Shown here: one piece after another, positions 50,920-58,837 of the stretch | How the letters are laid out: every line of letters starts with the position of its first letter | Numbering within the stretch: position 1 is the first letter of the stretch | Source of the DNA: Verrucosispora sp. NA02020 | GTDB taxonomy: Bacteria > Actinomycetota > Actinomycetes > Mycobacteriales > Micromonosporaceae | Assembly: GCF_013364215.1 (NCBI RefSeq) | Contig: NZ_CP054923.1 | Location: 5,270,001 to 5,334,000, forward strand | Length of the DNA: 64,000 nt | Direction of reading: 5' to 3' | Program-made: the position numbers and the translations under genes | The notes under the pieces: model-generated | Seen by the model: only the letters and a program-made list of their open reading frames with translations | Databases searched by the model: none | Told to the model about the DNA's origin: nothing

Positions 50920-51134
50920 CAGCGGCCGTCCGGCGGGCACAGCTCGGCGAGACGCGTCTCGCCCGCCACCGTCAGCCGGTAGCCGCACCGAGTGCCGCTG
51001 TCGGGCGTGATCAGTCCATCCCGGTACGCCTGCTCGATCGGTCCGGCTGCGTCGGCGGCGTACGGGCCAGCCGGGACGTCGTGTTCTCCGGCGAGAAGTA
51101 CGGCCAGGTCGGCGATGTCGCGTGCCGGGTTCAT
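50919..51134 (-). CDS. Small helical protein of the array
   Basis: 71 residues: DIADLAVLLAGEHDVPAG then IEQAYRDGLITPDSGTRCGY and VAGETRLAEL, resembling a small winged-helix in pattern. No family recognised. Confidence 0.6.
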   Translation of the reverse strand: MNPARDIADLAVLLAGEHDVPAGPYAADAAGPIEQAYRDGLITPDSGTRCGYRLTVAGETRLAELCPPDGR

Positions 51135-51295
51135 CGGCCGTAGCCCAACGAGGCGTTGATGGCGGCCCGGCGGCTGTTGGCGCGGCCCGGACGGACCCGG
51201 ACGGTCTGCCGCTCCCCGTCAGCGCCACGGATGGCGCGGGTGGGGCGGATCTCGGTCGAGCTGTAGCCGATGGTCACGGAGGCGTTGGTGAACAT
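51131..51295 (-). CDS. Small basic protein (54 aa)
   Basis: ATG 51295 behind GGGGAGAAGTCTC. Strand-like first half (MFTNASVTIGYSS), Arg-rich second half. Stop overlaps the next ATG. No family recognised. Confidence 0.6.
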   Translation of the reverse strand: MFTNASVTIGYSSTEIRPTRAIRGADGERQTVRVRPGRANSRRAAINASLGYGR

Positions 51296-51348
51296 GAGAC
51301 TTCTCCCCTGGTGAGGGTGGTGCACGGCTGGTTTGGGTGGTGCTTCGT

Positions 51349-51385
51349 GGGCGGCCCCGACACGACTCGGGGTGCGGGGCCGCCC
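51349..51385 (-). terminator. Hairpin terminator
   Basis: GGGCGGCCCC (51349-51358) pairs with GGGGCCGCCC (51376-51385), 10 bp, after the gene ending at 51393. Confidence 0.7.
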
Positions 51386-51392
51386 GGTGCTG

Positions 51393-51500
51393 CTACTTGC
51401 TGGGCTTGGGCTGCGGCTTCGCCGGCTTGTCCAGGTCGGCGCGGATCTTGTCCCACTCGCGCAGGTTCTTGCGGTCGTTGATGCCGGTGACCTGGCCCAT
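51393..51500 (-). CDS. Small protein (35 aa)
   Basis: ATG 51500 coupled to the upstream stop (TGATG). Begins MGQVTGINDRKNLREWDKI and ends in a Lys/Pro tail. Coupling and the following terminator support it. Unknown role. Confidence 0.5.
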   Translation of the reverse strand: MGQVTGINDRKNLREWDKIRADLDKPAKPQPKPSK

Positions 51501-51655
51501 CACGGCACCGTCGGCAGCAGCATCGTGTCGGTGGCCCAGTGGAACGCCTCGCCGGCAGCCCACGGATCCTGCGGCGCCGGGAAGGCGGGCAGTGGCCGGG
51601 TGACGCCCGATCGGTGAACGCCGTGGAGGCCGAGGATCCGGCGGATGGCGCTCAC
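51500..51655 (-). CDS. Small protein (51 aa)
   Basis: GTG 51655 overlapping the upstream stop. Starts MSAIRRILGLHGVHRSGVT, then a Pro/aromatic region. No family recognised. Confidence 0.5.
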   Translation of the reverse strand: MSAIRRILGLHGVHRSGVTRPLPAFPAPQDPWAAGEAFHWATDTMLLPTVP

Positions 51656-51792
51656 CGGACAGTCCAGGCGCGGCGCGGCCGGTACGGGCTGTTGATCGGC
51701 GCGTCCGTCCGGGTGGCCTGCCCGAGAATCCGGGCCGGACCCGTGGTGGCGTTGGGGACGCTGTGGACCGGGCGGGGCTGCGGCGTGTTCAC
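51652..51792 (-). CDS. Small proline-rich protein (46 aa)
   Basis: GTG 51792 overlapping the upstream stop and own stop overlapping the downstream GTG. Starts MNTPQPRPVHSVPNATT; mostly disordered. The tight overlaps suggest translation, but the protein is unremarkable. Confidence 0.45.
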   Translation of the reverse strand: MNTPQPRPVHSVPNATTGPARILGQATRTDAPINSPYRPRRAWTVR

Positions 51793-52103
51793 TGCGCCAC
51801 CACCCCGACCTGCCCGTCCCGCACCTCAAACGCGTGCCGCGACCGGTAGACGTCCGGGTTGGCGTGGCGGCGCATGTGCTCACCGATCGACGTCAGGCGC
51901 AGCACCCAGCCACCGGCACGACGCCGGTGCGACTCCATCAGCCACGACTGGTGGAGCATCTGCCGCAGGGTGGCGATGTAGTCGGGGTACTCGTTCGGGT
52001 TCACGTCGGTGTCGCTGGTGACGGTGAACGCCCCGCCGGGCAGCAGCACCACCTGGCCGTTGTCGACGTCGGCCAGGATGCGGCCGGTCAAGTCCGTCAT
52101 CAC
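51789..52103 (-). CDS. Small winged-helix-like protein
   Basis: 104 residues, GTG then ATG at the start. GRILADVDNGQVVLLPGG, then a helical stretch with YIATLRQMLHQSW and GGWVLRLTSIGEHMRR that resembles a winged helix. No exact family named. Confidence 0.6.
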   Translation of the reverse strand: MMTDLTGRILADVDNGQVVLLPGGAFTVTSDTDVNPNEYPDYIATLRQMLHQSWLMESHRRRAGGWVLRLTSIGEHMRRHANPDVYRSRHAFEVRDGQVGVVAQ

Positions 52104-52321
52104 GACACCACCAGCCGGTCGACGTGGCTGTAGCCGGACCCCGACGCGTCCCGACGCAGCACCTCGGCGGCGGTGTGCGTCGAGTCGTGCAGCATGTCCC
52201 GCGCGATCTCCACGGCGTCACCGTCGCTGTCGGCGGTCAGGTCGTGGACTTCGGTGCGGGTGCTGCCGGTATACAGGTCGATGGCGTAGGTGTGGGCGGG
52301 GGTTCGGCTGAGGCGCCCCAT
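52100..52321 (-). CDS. Unknown small protein
   Basis: 73 residues. TYAIDLYTGSTRTEVHDL then a helix with EIARDMLHDSTHTAAEVL, an alpha/beta pattern. Overlaps both neighbours by a few bases. Confidence 0.6.
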   Translation of the reverse strand: MGRLSRTPAHTYAIDLYTGSTRTEVHDLTADSDGDAVEIARDMLHDSTHTAAEVLRRDASGSGYSHVDRLVVS

Positions 52322-52644
52322 CACGCACCCCGCCGGGACTTGTTGATGCGGTCGGCGACCTGCTGCGCCAGCAGCAACGCTCGCGCCAGATCGGCCGTGG
52401 AGGCGTAGGTGCCCTCCACCCCGGTCACGTCGATCACGGCCAAACCTTCGATCAGGTTGCCGTCCGGGCCCTGCTGCACCCGCTGCGTGACCTGCACCTT
52501 CCAGGTGGCGGCGTCGTACCAGTCGCCGCCCGCCCAGATCCGGGAGTAGTGATCGACCACACCCGGGTCGGGGGTGACGCAGTTGGTGCACCAGTCGGGG
52601 TCGGGCGGAAGGAAGAACGCGGCGGTCGTCGTCGGTGCGGTCAT
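52321..52644 (-). CDS. Unknown small protein
   Basis: 107 residues. Begins with an exposed PDPDWCTNCVTPDPG containing CxxC, then strands and a C-terminal helix (ADLARALLLAQQVADRINK). No family recognised. Confidence 0.6.
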   Translation of the reverse strand: MTAPTTTAAFFLPPDPDWCTNCVTPDPGVVDHYSRIWAGGDWYDAATWKVQVTQRVQQGPDGNLIEGLAVIDVTGVEGTYASTADLARALLLAQQVADRINKSRRGA

Positions 52645-52645
52645 G

Positions 52646-52930
52646 TCAGCGCACCCCCTCAACCTGGTCGGCGAACAGTTCGGCCGCCGTCAGCAGGGCC
52701 CGCAGCGTGTCCAGGTGCCGGGTGAGGGGCTGGCCCTCGTCGGCGGACAGGTGCACGGCCGTCCGCCCGTACAGGTGGCTGGCGTCGTCGCGGGTGGTGT
52801 CGGTGCGCTGCACCCACACCTTCACTCCGGCGATAGAGCCGATGAGGTGCCGGTGGATGATGTCGGTGTGGTTGCTGCTGGTGCAGTGGATGGGCTGGCA
52901 CCAGGCGAGGTGCGCGGTGAGGACGCTCAT
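52646..52930 (-). CDS. Unknown small protein
   Basis: 94 residues. Strand-rich start (LIGSIAGVKVWVQRTD), and a C-terminal helix (LDTLRALLTAAELFADQV). The helix resembles that of the neighbouring 107-residue protein, so the two may be distant relatives. Confidence 0.6.
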   Translation of the reverse strand: MSVLTAHLAWCQPIHCTSSNHTDIIHRHLIGSIAGVKVWVQRTDTTRDDASHLYGRTAVHLSADEGQPLTRHLDTLRALLTAAELFADQVEGVR

Positions 52931-53436
52931 CGGGTCACCTGCCGGCGGGCGTCCCGGTCGGCGGCCATTCCGGCGGCGTGCGCGTCGCGCAGCTCCCGGA
53001 AGTTACGGGGCCGGTTCGGGTGGCGCAGCGAATCCACCAGCTCGGCGACAGCAGCGGTGTCGGCCGGCGACTCCAGCCGGTCAAGCACCCGGTTCAGGTG
53101 CTCGATCCGGTTGCGGGACGGCGTGTCGTGACGCTGCTGAACCCGGAACAGATCCAGGCGCAGCGCCTCGTCCAGGGTCCAACGGATGTCCTCGGGGCTG
53201 AGGCCCTGCTCACCACCCTCCCGGATGACGCGGTGAACGAGGTTGGCGGTGTCCACGTCGGCGATGACGAAGGACAGTTCGTCGTATCGGTGGGGGCTTC
53301 CGGCGGCGCGAACGCCGATGGAGAAGCCTCCGTCTACGGGCAGGTTGAGGATGACCTCGTAGTTGCCGTAGATGCGTCGCTGGGCCTCGCCGGGTTCCGT
53401 GACCGGACTGGGGTGCGCAGAAGTAGTCTGCTGCAT
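52927..53436 (-). CDS. Unknown 169-residue protein, first of the array
   Basis: Starts after a Pro/Thr-rich tail; then strands (IYGNYEVILNLPVDGGFSIG) and long helices (EALRLDLFRVQQRHDTPSR). No catalytic motif recognised. First gene of the leftward array; its promoter should lie near the twin hairpins. Confidence 0.6.
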   Translation of the reverse strand: MQQTTSAHPSPVTEPGEAQRRIYGNYEVILNLPVDGGFSIGVRAAGSPHRYDELSFVIADVDTANLVHRVIREGGEQGLSPEDIRWTLDEALRLDLFRVQQRHDTPSRNRIEHLNRVLDRLESPADTAAVAELVDSLRHPNRPRNFRELRDAHAAGMAADRDARRQVTR

Positions 53437-53478
53437 GGTTCGACTCCTGGTTGCGTCAGGTTTGTCGGGCTAGGTGCT

Positions 53479-53537
53479 CGGAGCGTTGGCGCGCTCCGTG
53501 TCACTGGCGGCCTCCCGGGGCGACGTTGGCGCGTCGC
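53479..53537. repeat. Twin hairpins with identical TTGGCG loops
   Basis: CGGAGCG-TTGGCG-CGCTCCG (53479-53498) and GCGACG-TTGGCG-CGTCGC (53520-53537). Different stems, identical loop, 22 bases apart. They lie between the divergent array and the excisionase-like gene and may be protein-binding or RNA structures. Confidence 0.55.
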
Positions 53538-53592
53538 TTCTGGGGGGCCGTTCTCCGTTGTGCTGGGATCAGTCTTGCACAGCTTGGCAAGT

Positions 53593-53621
53593 TTGACAAG
53601 TTAGGGAGGACTGATCATAAT
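53593..53621 (+). promoter_or_regulatory. Strong consensus promoter
   Basis: TTGACA (53593-53598) and CATAAT (53616-53621) with a 17-base spacer, the best sigma-70-type promoter in the window. CTTG/CAAG repeats overlap the -35 box (CTTGGCAAG just upstream), suggesting a repressor site. The start falls near an ATG at 53628. Confidence 0.8.
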
Positions 53622-53729
53622 GAGAACATGACAGTTGCCGCCCCTGATCGATCGCCACCGGTCACCACCCTGAGAACCCTGAACGCCTCGGTAGCCTTGG
53701 ACGATTCGAAAACGTTCCAAGGAGAAGCC

Positions 53730-53951
53730 ATGGGCAAGGACGAACTGACCCCCACTGAGGTTGCCCGCGAACTGCGGGTATCCCCCTCTACCGTCCGCCG
53801 ATGGGAAGAGACCGGCATCCTCAAGCCGAGTCGCCGCCTGCCCGGTAGCGGACATCGCCGATACAGCAGGTCATCCGTTGACGCACTCAAGCGCGATCTT
53901 GCCGCCGCCGGCCAGTACGACCCCGAAGAGTCGTCCGGTGACGATAGCTAG
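53730..53951 (+). CDS. Excisionase/BldC-like MerR-type HTH protein
   Basis: 73 residues from ATG 53730, which has AAGGAGAAG upstream. An in-frame ATG at 53628 near the predicted transcription start would add 34 residues. TPTEVARELRVSPSTVRRWEE, then HRRYSRSSVDALKRDL is the HTH_17/MerR-like fold shared by excisionases and BldC. Its place between array and transposon-hit gene in a mobile element fits an Xis role, but a regulator is equally possible. Confidence 0.7.
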   Translation: MGKDELTPTEVARELRVSPSTVRRWEETGILKPSRRLPGSGHRRYSRSSVDALKRDLAAAGQYDPEESSGDDS

Positions 53952-54375
53952 CCCGATCCGGGGGCCACGCCGTATCACCGACAGGGGCGCGGTTCGCTAC
54001 TTCGCCCCCGACGCGTCGACCTACGTCTACCGGTTCTTCCGCGAGGATGGCCGGCTGCTCTACGTGGGCGTTGCCTTCGATCCCGAGGACCGCTGGCGCG
54101 CGCATCGCCACAAGAATTGGTGGGCGCAGGTCGCGGACAGCAGGCTCGACCTCTTCCCGTCCCGCCGCTTGGCGCTGCAAGAGGAAGCGCGCGCCATCGC
54201 CGAAGAGAACCCGATCCACAACCACCGCCCACCAGCGCGCCAGATGGGGCATCGGGAGTTCGCCCGGCTCACCGTCTCCGCTGGCGGCCGGGTCATCGCG
54301 CTTGACCCACGGGGCGTCGAGATCAGTCGCACCACGGCGACCCCTGACGGCTTGGCCCGACTAGATGCCGCACTA
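53938..54375 (+). pseudogene. GIY-YIG domain protein, 5' part (interrupted by tandem IS)
   Basis: GTG 53938, 14 bases inside the upstream gene. Residues 25-110 carry a GIY-YIG-like domain: YVYRFF, LYVGVA, an Arg in RWRAH and EEARAIAEENP. The frame is cut after Leu at 54375 by an IS at a TA target. Joining to 56477 restores one frame of 192 residues ending GRAPGSE, so insertion is recent. Function before interruption unknown. Confidence 0.75.
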
Positions 54376-55422
54376 GGCCGTGTTTCATAGCTGCGGTTGG
54401 CCAGTCAGCCCCGGCCAGGGAGATCTCGGCGTGTCGGTGATCGATACGTAGTGAGGTCTCCGGTAGATGGTTCATCGACCAAGACAGACCATCAGCACGG
54501 AGACCTCGTGGCCACCATACCGGTGACGAGGCGGTTCGACCTGACTGACGTGCAGTGGGCGGCGTTGGAACCGCTGCTGCCGAGGGGTAAGAAGCCAGGG
54601 CGACCGCTGAAGTGGAGTAAACGGCAGCTCATCGATGGGATCCGGTGGAGGGTCCGGGTGGGCTCGCCCTGGCGGGATGTTCCGGAGTGTTACGGGCCCT
54701 GGCAGACGGTCTACGGGCTGTTCCGCCGTTGGCAGCGTGCCGGGGTGTGGCAGCGGTTCGTCACCGGGTTGCAGACCCGCGCCGACGCCGCCGGTCTGAT
54801 CACCTGGGACGTCAGCGTTGACTCGACGATCGCTCGGGCGCATCAGCACGCCGCCGGCGCCCGCACCCGACCCGAGCTGCAGAAGGAACCACCCGGCGGG
54901 GTCGAGGACGAGCCGGCTGATCACGCTCTGGGTCGGTCACGAGGTGGCTGGACCACCAAACTGCACCTGGCCTGCGAGCAGGGCCGCAAGCCGCTGTCGA
55001 TGTTGCTGACCGGCGGGCAGCGCGGTGACAGTCCGCAGTTCACCCGGGTCCTGGCCCGCATCCGGGTCCCCCGGCCCGACGGCGGCCGACCCCGCACTCG
55101 ACCCGACCGGGTCCTCGCGGACAAGGCATACAGCTCCCGCGCCAACCGGGAGCACCTACGCCGACGTGGCATCCCGGCCACGATCCCGATCAAGATCGAT
55201 CAGGCCGCAAGCCGGCGCAGAAAGGGGTCCAAGGGCGGCCGACCGCCGACCTTCGACGCCCACATCTACCAGCAACGTCACGCCGTGGAGTGCGGCATCA
55301 ACCAGCTCAAACGCCATCGAGCCATGGCCACCAGGTTCGACAAGCTCGCCGTGCGCTACCAGGCCACGGTCCACGTCGCCGCGATCAACGAGTGGCTCCG
55401 ACCCGAGCTATGAAACACGGCC
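54376..55422 (+). mobile_element. IS5-family insertion sequence, copy 1 (1047 bp)
   Basis: Ends are inverted repeats GGCCGTGTTTCATAG (54376) and CTATGAAACACGGCC (to 55422). Target base pair TA is duplicated at the left side (54374-54375). It carries one transposase gene. Apparently identical to copy 2. Confidence 0.9.
54508..55413 (+). CDS. IS5-family DDE transposase, copy 1
   Basis: 301 residues from GTG 54508 behind GGAG; the frame is open further upstream. Motifs: [16 protein letters not shown] at the N-terminus, first Asp in [14 protein letters not shown], second in [10 protein letters not shown] and Glu in [13 protein letters not shown]. Intact and identical in protein sequence to copy 2. 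Confidence 0.9.
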   Translation: MATIPVTRRFDLTDVQWAALEPLLPRGKKPGRPLKWSKRQLIDGIRWRVRVGSPWRDVPECYGPWQTVYGLFRRWQRAGVWQRFVTGLQTRADAAGLITWDVSVDSTIARAHQHAAGARTRPELQKEPPGGVEDEPADHALGRSRGGWTTKLHLACEQGRKPLSMLLTGGQRGDSPQFTRVLARIRVPRPDGGRPRTRPDRVLADKAYSSRANREHLRRRGIPATIPIKIDQAASRRRKGSKGGRPPTFDAHIYQQRHAVECGINQLKRHRAMATRFDKLAVRYQATVHVAAINEWLRPEL

Positions 55423-55427
55423 TACTA

Positions 55428-56474
55428 GGCCGTGTTTCATAGCTGCGGTTGGCCAGTCAGCCCCGGCCAGGGAGATCTCGGCGTGTCGGTGATCGATACG
55501 TAGTGAGGTCTCCGGTAGATGGTTCATCGACCAAGACAGACCATCAGCACGGAGACCTCGTGGCCACCATACCGGTGACGAGGCGGTTCGACCTGACTGA
55601 CGTGCAGTGGGCGGCGTTGGAACCGCTGCTGCCGAGGGGTAAGAAGCCAGGGCGACCGCTGAAGTGGAGTAAACGGCAGCTCATCGATGGGATCCGGTGG
55701 AGGGTCCGGGTGGGCTCGCCCTGGCGGGATGTTCCGGAGTGTTACGGGCCCTGGCAGACGGTCTACGGGCTGTTCCGCCGTTGGCAGCGTGCCGGGGTGT
55801 GGCAGCGGTTCGTCACCGGGTTGCAGACCCGCGCCGACGCCGCCGGTCTGATCACCTGGGACGTCAGCGTTGACTCGACGATCGCTCGGGCGCATCAGCA
55901 CGCCGCCGGCGCCCGCACCCGACCCGAGCTGCAGAAGGAACCACCCGGCGGGGTCGAGGACGAGCCGGCTGATCACGCTCTGGGTCGGTCACGAGGTGGC
56001 TGGACCACCAAACTGCACCTGGCCTGCGAGCAGGGCCGCAAGCCGCTGTCGATGTTGCTGACCGGCGGGCAGCGCGGTGACAGTCCGCAGTTCACCCGGG
56101 TCCTGGCCCGCATCCGGGTCCCCCGGCCCGACGGCGGCCGACCCCGCACTCGACCCGACCGGGTCCTCGCGGACAAGGCATACAGCTCCCGCGCCAACCG
56201 GGAGCACCTACGCCGACGTGGCATCCCGGCCACGATCCCGATCAAGATCGATCAGGCCGCAAGCCGGCGCAGAAAGGGGTCCAAGGGCGGCCGACCGCCG
56301 ACCTTCGACGCCCACATCTACCAGCAACGTCACGCCGTGGAGTGCGGCATCAACCAGCTCAAACGCCATCGAGCCATGGCCACCAGGTTCGACAAGCTCG
56401 CCGTGCGCTACCAGGCCACGGTCCACGTCGCCGCGATCAACGAGTGGCTCCGACCCGAGCTATGAAACACGGCC
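55428..56474 (+). mobile_element. IS5-family insertion sequence, copy 2 (1047 bp)
   Basis: Same ends, length and orientation as copy 1, separated from it only by TACTA (55423-55427). The right TA (56475-56476) ends the double insertion. The two copies form a head-to-tail tandem, offset 1052 bases. Confidence 0.9.
55560..56465 (+). CDS. IS5-family DDE transposase, copy 2
   Basis: 301 residues, identical to copy 1, with the same GGAG-GTG start. Complete DDE set, so probably active. Confidence 0.9.
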   Translation: MATIPVTRRFDLTDVQWAALEPLLPRGKKPGRPLKWSKRQLIDGIRWRVRVGSPWRDVPECYGPWQTVYGLFRRWQRAGVWQRFVTGLQTRADAAGLITWDVSVDSTIARAHQHAAGARTRPELQKEPPGGVEDEPADHALGRSRGGWTTKLHLACEQGRKPLSMLLTGGQRGDSPQFTRVLARIRVPRPDGGRPRTRPDRVLADKAYSSRANREHLRRRGIPATIPIKIDQAASRRRKGSKGGRPPTFDAHIYQQRHAVECGINQLKRHRAMATRFDKLAVRYQATVHVAAINEWLRPEL

Positions 56475-56476
56475 TA

Positions 56477-56617
56477 GCCGAGAAGTGCCACAACTGGCAG
56501 CCGGGTGCACTTGCCGCCCCCCAGACCGGCGCCGGCCCGCTCTACGCCCGGCATCAGGTCGAAGCGTTCAACCGAGGCTGGGAGCGCCGCACAGGGCGCG
56601 CACCCGGCAGCGAATAG
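56477..56617 (+). pseudogene. GIY-YIG domain protein, 3' part
   Basis: 46 codons plus stop, beginning AEKCHNWQPGALAAPQ and ending GRAPGSE. In frame with the 5' part when the IS pair and one TA are removed. No start of its own. Confidence 0.75.
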
Positions 56618-56623
56618 CAAGAC

Positions 56624-56659
56624 GGCCCCAACCCGGTGTCCTACCACCGAGCCGGGGCC
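56624..56659 (+). ncRNA. Structured leader hairpin upstream of initiator 2
   Basis: Outer GGCCCC (56624-56629) / GGGGCC (56654-56659), inner CGGTG (56634-56638) / CACCG (56645-56649). Same bipartite plan and shared flanks (ACGGCCCC, GGGGCCTG) as at 40860-40898, while the inner stem sequence differs by compensated changes (CGGTG/CACCG versus AGGTG/CACCT). Confidence 0.6.
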
Positions 56660-56713
56660 TGTGACCAGCGCAAACCCATTTGCCCGCGAAGACAGAACAG
56701 GACCGACCAGTCG

Positions 56714-56776
56714 ATGCCGAAGATACCTAGGCACGCTACCCGTACGTCTGTACGGGTAGGCGGTGGTGCCCGGTGA
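56714..56776 (+). CDS. 20-residue leader peptide overlapping initiator 2
   Basis: Reads MPKIPRHATRTSVRVGGGAR; TGA (56774) overlaps the initiator GTG (56773). Same length as the leader before initiator 1 and same TRTSVR, G, A, R positions. Its RTSVR codons form part of a 10-bp hairpin, CTACCCGTAC-GTCT-GTACGGGTAG (56736-56759). Confidence 0.65.
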   Translation: MPKIPRHATRTSVRVGGGAR

Positions 56777-57915
56777 CCTCTAACACGGAGCCGCAGAGCC
56801 CGAGCGACCCCGGCTGGGTCAGTCGTGCCTGCATCGCCTGGGTAATCGACGAGGCGCCCTGCCCCACCGAACTTCTTCCCGTGCTCACCACCATCGCCCG
56901 GCGATGCAGCAACGACGGCACTGGCTCGTACCAGTCGAAGGCGACGCTGGCGAAGAAGACAGGCAAGTCTCGCGATCAGGTGGATGCCGACGTGAAGAGG
57001 CTGCTGGAACTGGGGCTGATCCGGCTGGGCGACCCGGCGGTACTCGACGGCTCGAAGATCCCCGAGTGGCAGCGCCCGATCGTGTACGACGTCGCCTTGG
57101 AGATGCGCGGAGAGAAGCCGACGAAGGCTGGGCGGAACAAGAGCGGCAAGAACACACCAACCCCACCCCCCGGTATGGATACCCCCGGGGGTACGGGTAC
57201 ACCCCCCGGTACCGATACCCCCACCCCGGGGGGTACGGATACCTCCCCACCCGGGGGTACGGGTACCCCCCAAAGAAGCCCTTCTAAGAATCCTTTGAAG
57301 AACCCTTCTTCTCTCTCTGCTCGTACGTCGCTGCCGGGTCCGCGTGACCCCGGCGACGACCGAGAGAGAGACGGCTCGACTTCGTCAGAAGACCAGACCT
57401 CAACCCCCACCACCGCCGCCCAGCAGATGCTCGCCAAACACGGCGTCCACGGACTCGAAGCCGACCAAGCCGAAAGCTGGATCCGCCGCAACGTCGAACA
57501 CCCCATCCAAGGCGACGGCTGGTGGTACGCCGCCGACGGCAACGGCAGCCTCAACACCTGGGTTCAACGCTGGCGAGCCAGCCTCACCCCACAGTCAGTC
57601 GAGGTCGAAGAGATCCAGTACTGCCCGCTGCACTCCCGCTTCCCGCTCTACAACTGCAACGTCTGCTGGGGCGACTGGATGGGCGGCGACGACCCGTACA
57701 CCGGCCGCGAGGATGAACGTCCGCCCGGCTGGTGGGAAGCGTACGACCGGCAGAAGCGCAGCGGTGAACGCGGACGGTCAGCGGAGGCGGAGAAGTCCGC
57801 CGGATGGATGGCGCTGCCAACGAGCGGCGACGAACGACCGATCATGCACCCACATCACCCCAACCGGCTGATCAACAGCCACGCAAACCCCGACCGCTAC
57901 GACGTGAAGCTATGA
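56773..57915 (+). CDS. Replication initiator-like protein 2
   Basis: 380 residues, GTG start. Residues 1-110 form a winged-helix initiator-like domain (LPVLTTIARRCSNDGTGSY, KTGKSRDQVDADVKRLLELG). The middle (about 133-165) is Gly/Thr/Pro repeats encoded by iterons. About 215-270 (MLAKHGVHGLEADQAESWI, GWWYAADGNGSL) is homologous to the C-terminus of the 40982 protein; the last 110 residues contain a CPLHSRFPLYNCNVC Cys/His cluster absent from copy 1. An initiator is the best call. Confidence 0.65.
   Translation: MTSNTEPQSPSDPGWVSRACIAWVIDEAPCPTELLPVLTTIARRCSNDGTGSYQSKATLAKKTGKSRDQVDADVKRLLELGLIRLGDPAVLDGSKIPEWQRPIVYDVALEMRGEKPTKAGRNKSGKNTPTPPPGMDTPGGTGTPPGTDTPTPGGTDTSPPGGTGTPQRSPSKNPLKNPSSLSARTSLPGPRDPGDDRERDGSTSSEDQTSTPTTAAQQMLAKHGVHGLEADQAESWIRRNVEHPIQGDGWWYAADGNGSLNTWVQRWRASLTPQSVEVEEIQYCPLHSRFPLYNCNVCWGDWMGGDDPYTGREDERPPGWWEAYDRQKRSGERGRSAEAEKSAGWMALPTSGDERPIMHPHHPNRLINSHANPDRYDVKL
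57155..57270. repeat. Palindromic iterons within initiator 2 (candidate origin)
   Basis: Repeated GATACCCCC...GGGGGTACGG units start near 57179, 57198, 57215, 57239 and 57264, spaced 17-25 bases. The core is the same as in the 41355 iterons. A lower-GC run (57275-57318, AAGAAGCCC... to TCTCTCTC) follows and GAGAGAGAG lies at 57362. Candidate origin. Confidence 0.6.
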
Positions 57916-58009
57916 CCCGGAAGGAGCCCACGCGCTGGATGCTCGGCGCGGCAGAACTGCAACTCCCAGATGTCTCGCATGGTCGCCTCCGCGCGGCTAC
58001 CATGCCGTC

Positions 58010-58837
58010 ATGGCCGACAGTCACGAACGAGAAGTGCCTGCCTCGCCAATCGAAAAGTTCGGACAGCTCATCCGGGACCGCCGCCAAGCCCACGGCTGGA
58101 CCCAAGACGACCTCGCCGAACGCTCAGGTGTCGGCAGGGTGTCGATCATCCGGCTGGAAGCTGGAAAGTTACGCGCCCCCGAACCTGGAATCGTTCGATC
58201 TCTCTGCGTTGCCCTTGGTATCGACCCCAGGCGTGGCGCTGTCGCAGTCGGGTACCTCACCGAATCTGATCTATCCCCCGACGACACGCTCGTCAACGAA
58301 CTCAACCGAGCTGCTCTCGGCGCAGGCGCCACGATCCGGGCCGCCCGCATCAAACTCGGGTGGAGCCCCCAGCATCTCGCCGACCGCGCCGAAGTTGACG
58401 TTGAGTATGTCAACGCGATCGAGGCTGGAACCGTGCGGTACGCGGACCCGGAGCACGTTCGCCCCATCTTCGCCGCCCTCAACATCCCTCGCATTCAACT
58501 TGCCGCAGTCGGACAAGACGAGGACGCGCCAATACCCGGGCGCCGCAACATCGATCAAGTCCTGGAACTGCTCGAATCGCCGTCGATCCCCGATGCGACC
58601 AAGTTGGCGGCGATCGACTACCTGCGATACCTGCGCGCCGTGCTTGAGGCGCGGGGGCCCTCCGCGACTGAGCGCTTCAGTGCCGCGATCGGGAAGCCGC
58701 ACCCCGCACCCCTCACACCTGACGAGCTTGCCGAGTTCGAACGGGAGATGGACGAACTCGACGCCGCTGTCGCTAGCCGCTACACCGGCAAGCGGCGCGT
58801 CGACACGCCTCCCTTCTCGCGTCGACTCACCGCATGA
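58010..58837 (+). CDS. Double XRE-type HTH protein (antitoxin-like)
   Basis: 275 residues. Two helix-turn-helix units: residues 15-75 (LIRDRRQAHGWTQDDLAERSG) and about 105-160 (RAARIKLGWSPQHLADRAEV). TACCAT (57998) lies 6 bases before ATG, suggesting a leaderless message. Its stop overlaps the start of the PIN gene, the arrangement of antitoxin-toxin pairs. Confidence 0.7.
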   Translation: MADSHEREVPASPIEKFGQLIRDRRQAHGWTQDDLAERSGVGRVSIIRLEAGKLRAPEPGIVRSLCVALGIDPRRGAVAVGYLTESDLSPDDTLVNELNRAALGAGATIRAARIKLGWSPQHLADRAEVDVEYVNAIEAGTVRYADPEHVRPIFAALNIPRIQLAAVGQDEDAPIPGRRNIDQVLELLESPSIPDATKLAAIDYLRYLRAVLEARGPSATERFSAAIGKPHPAPLTPDELAEFEREMDELDAAVASRYTGKRRVDTPPFSRRLTA

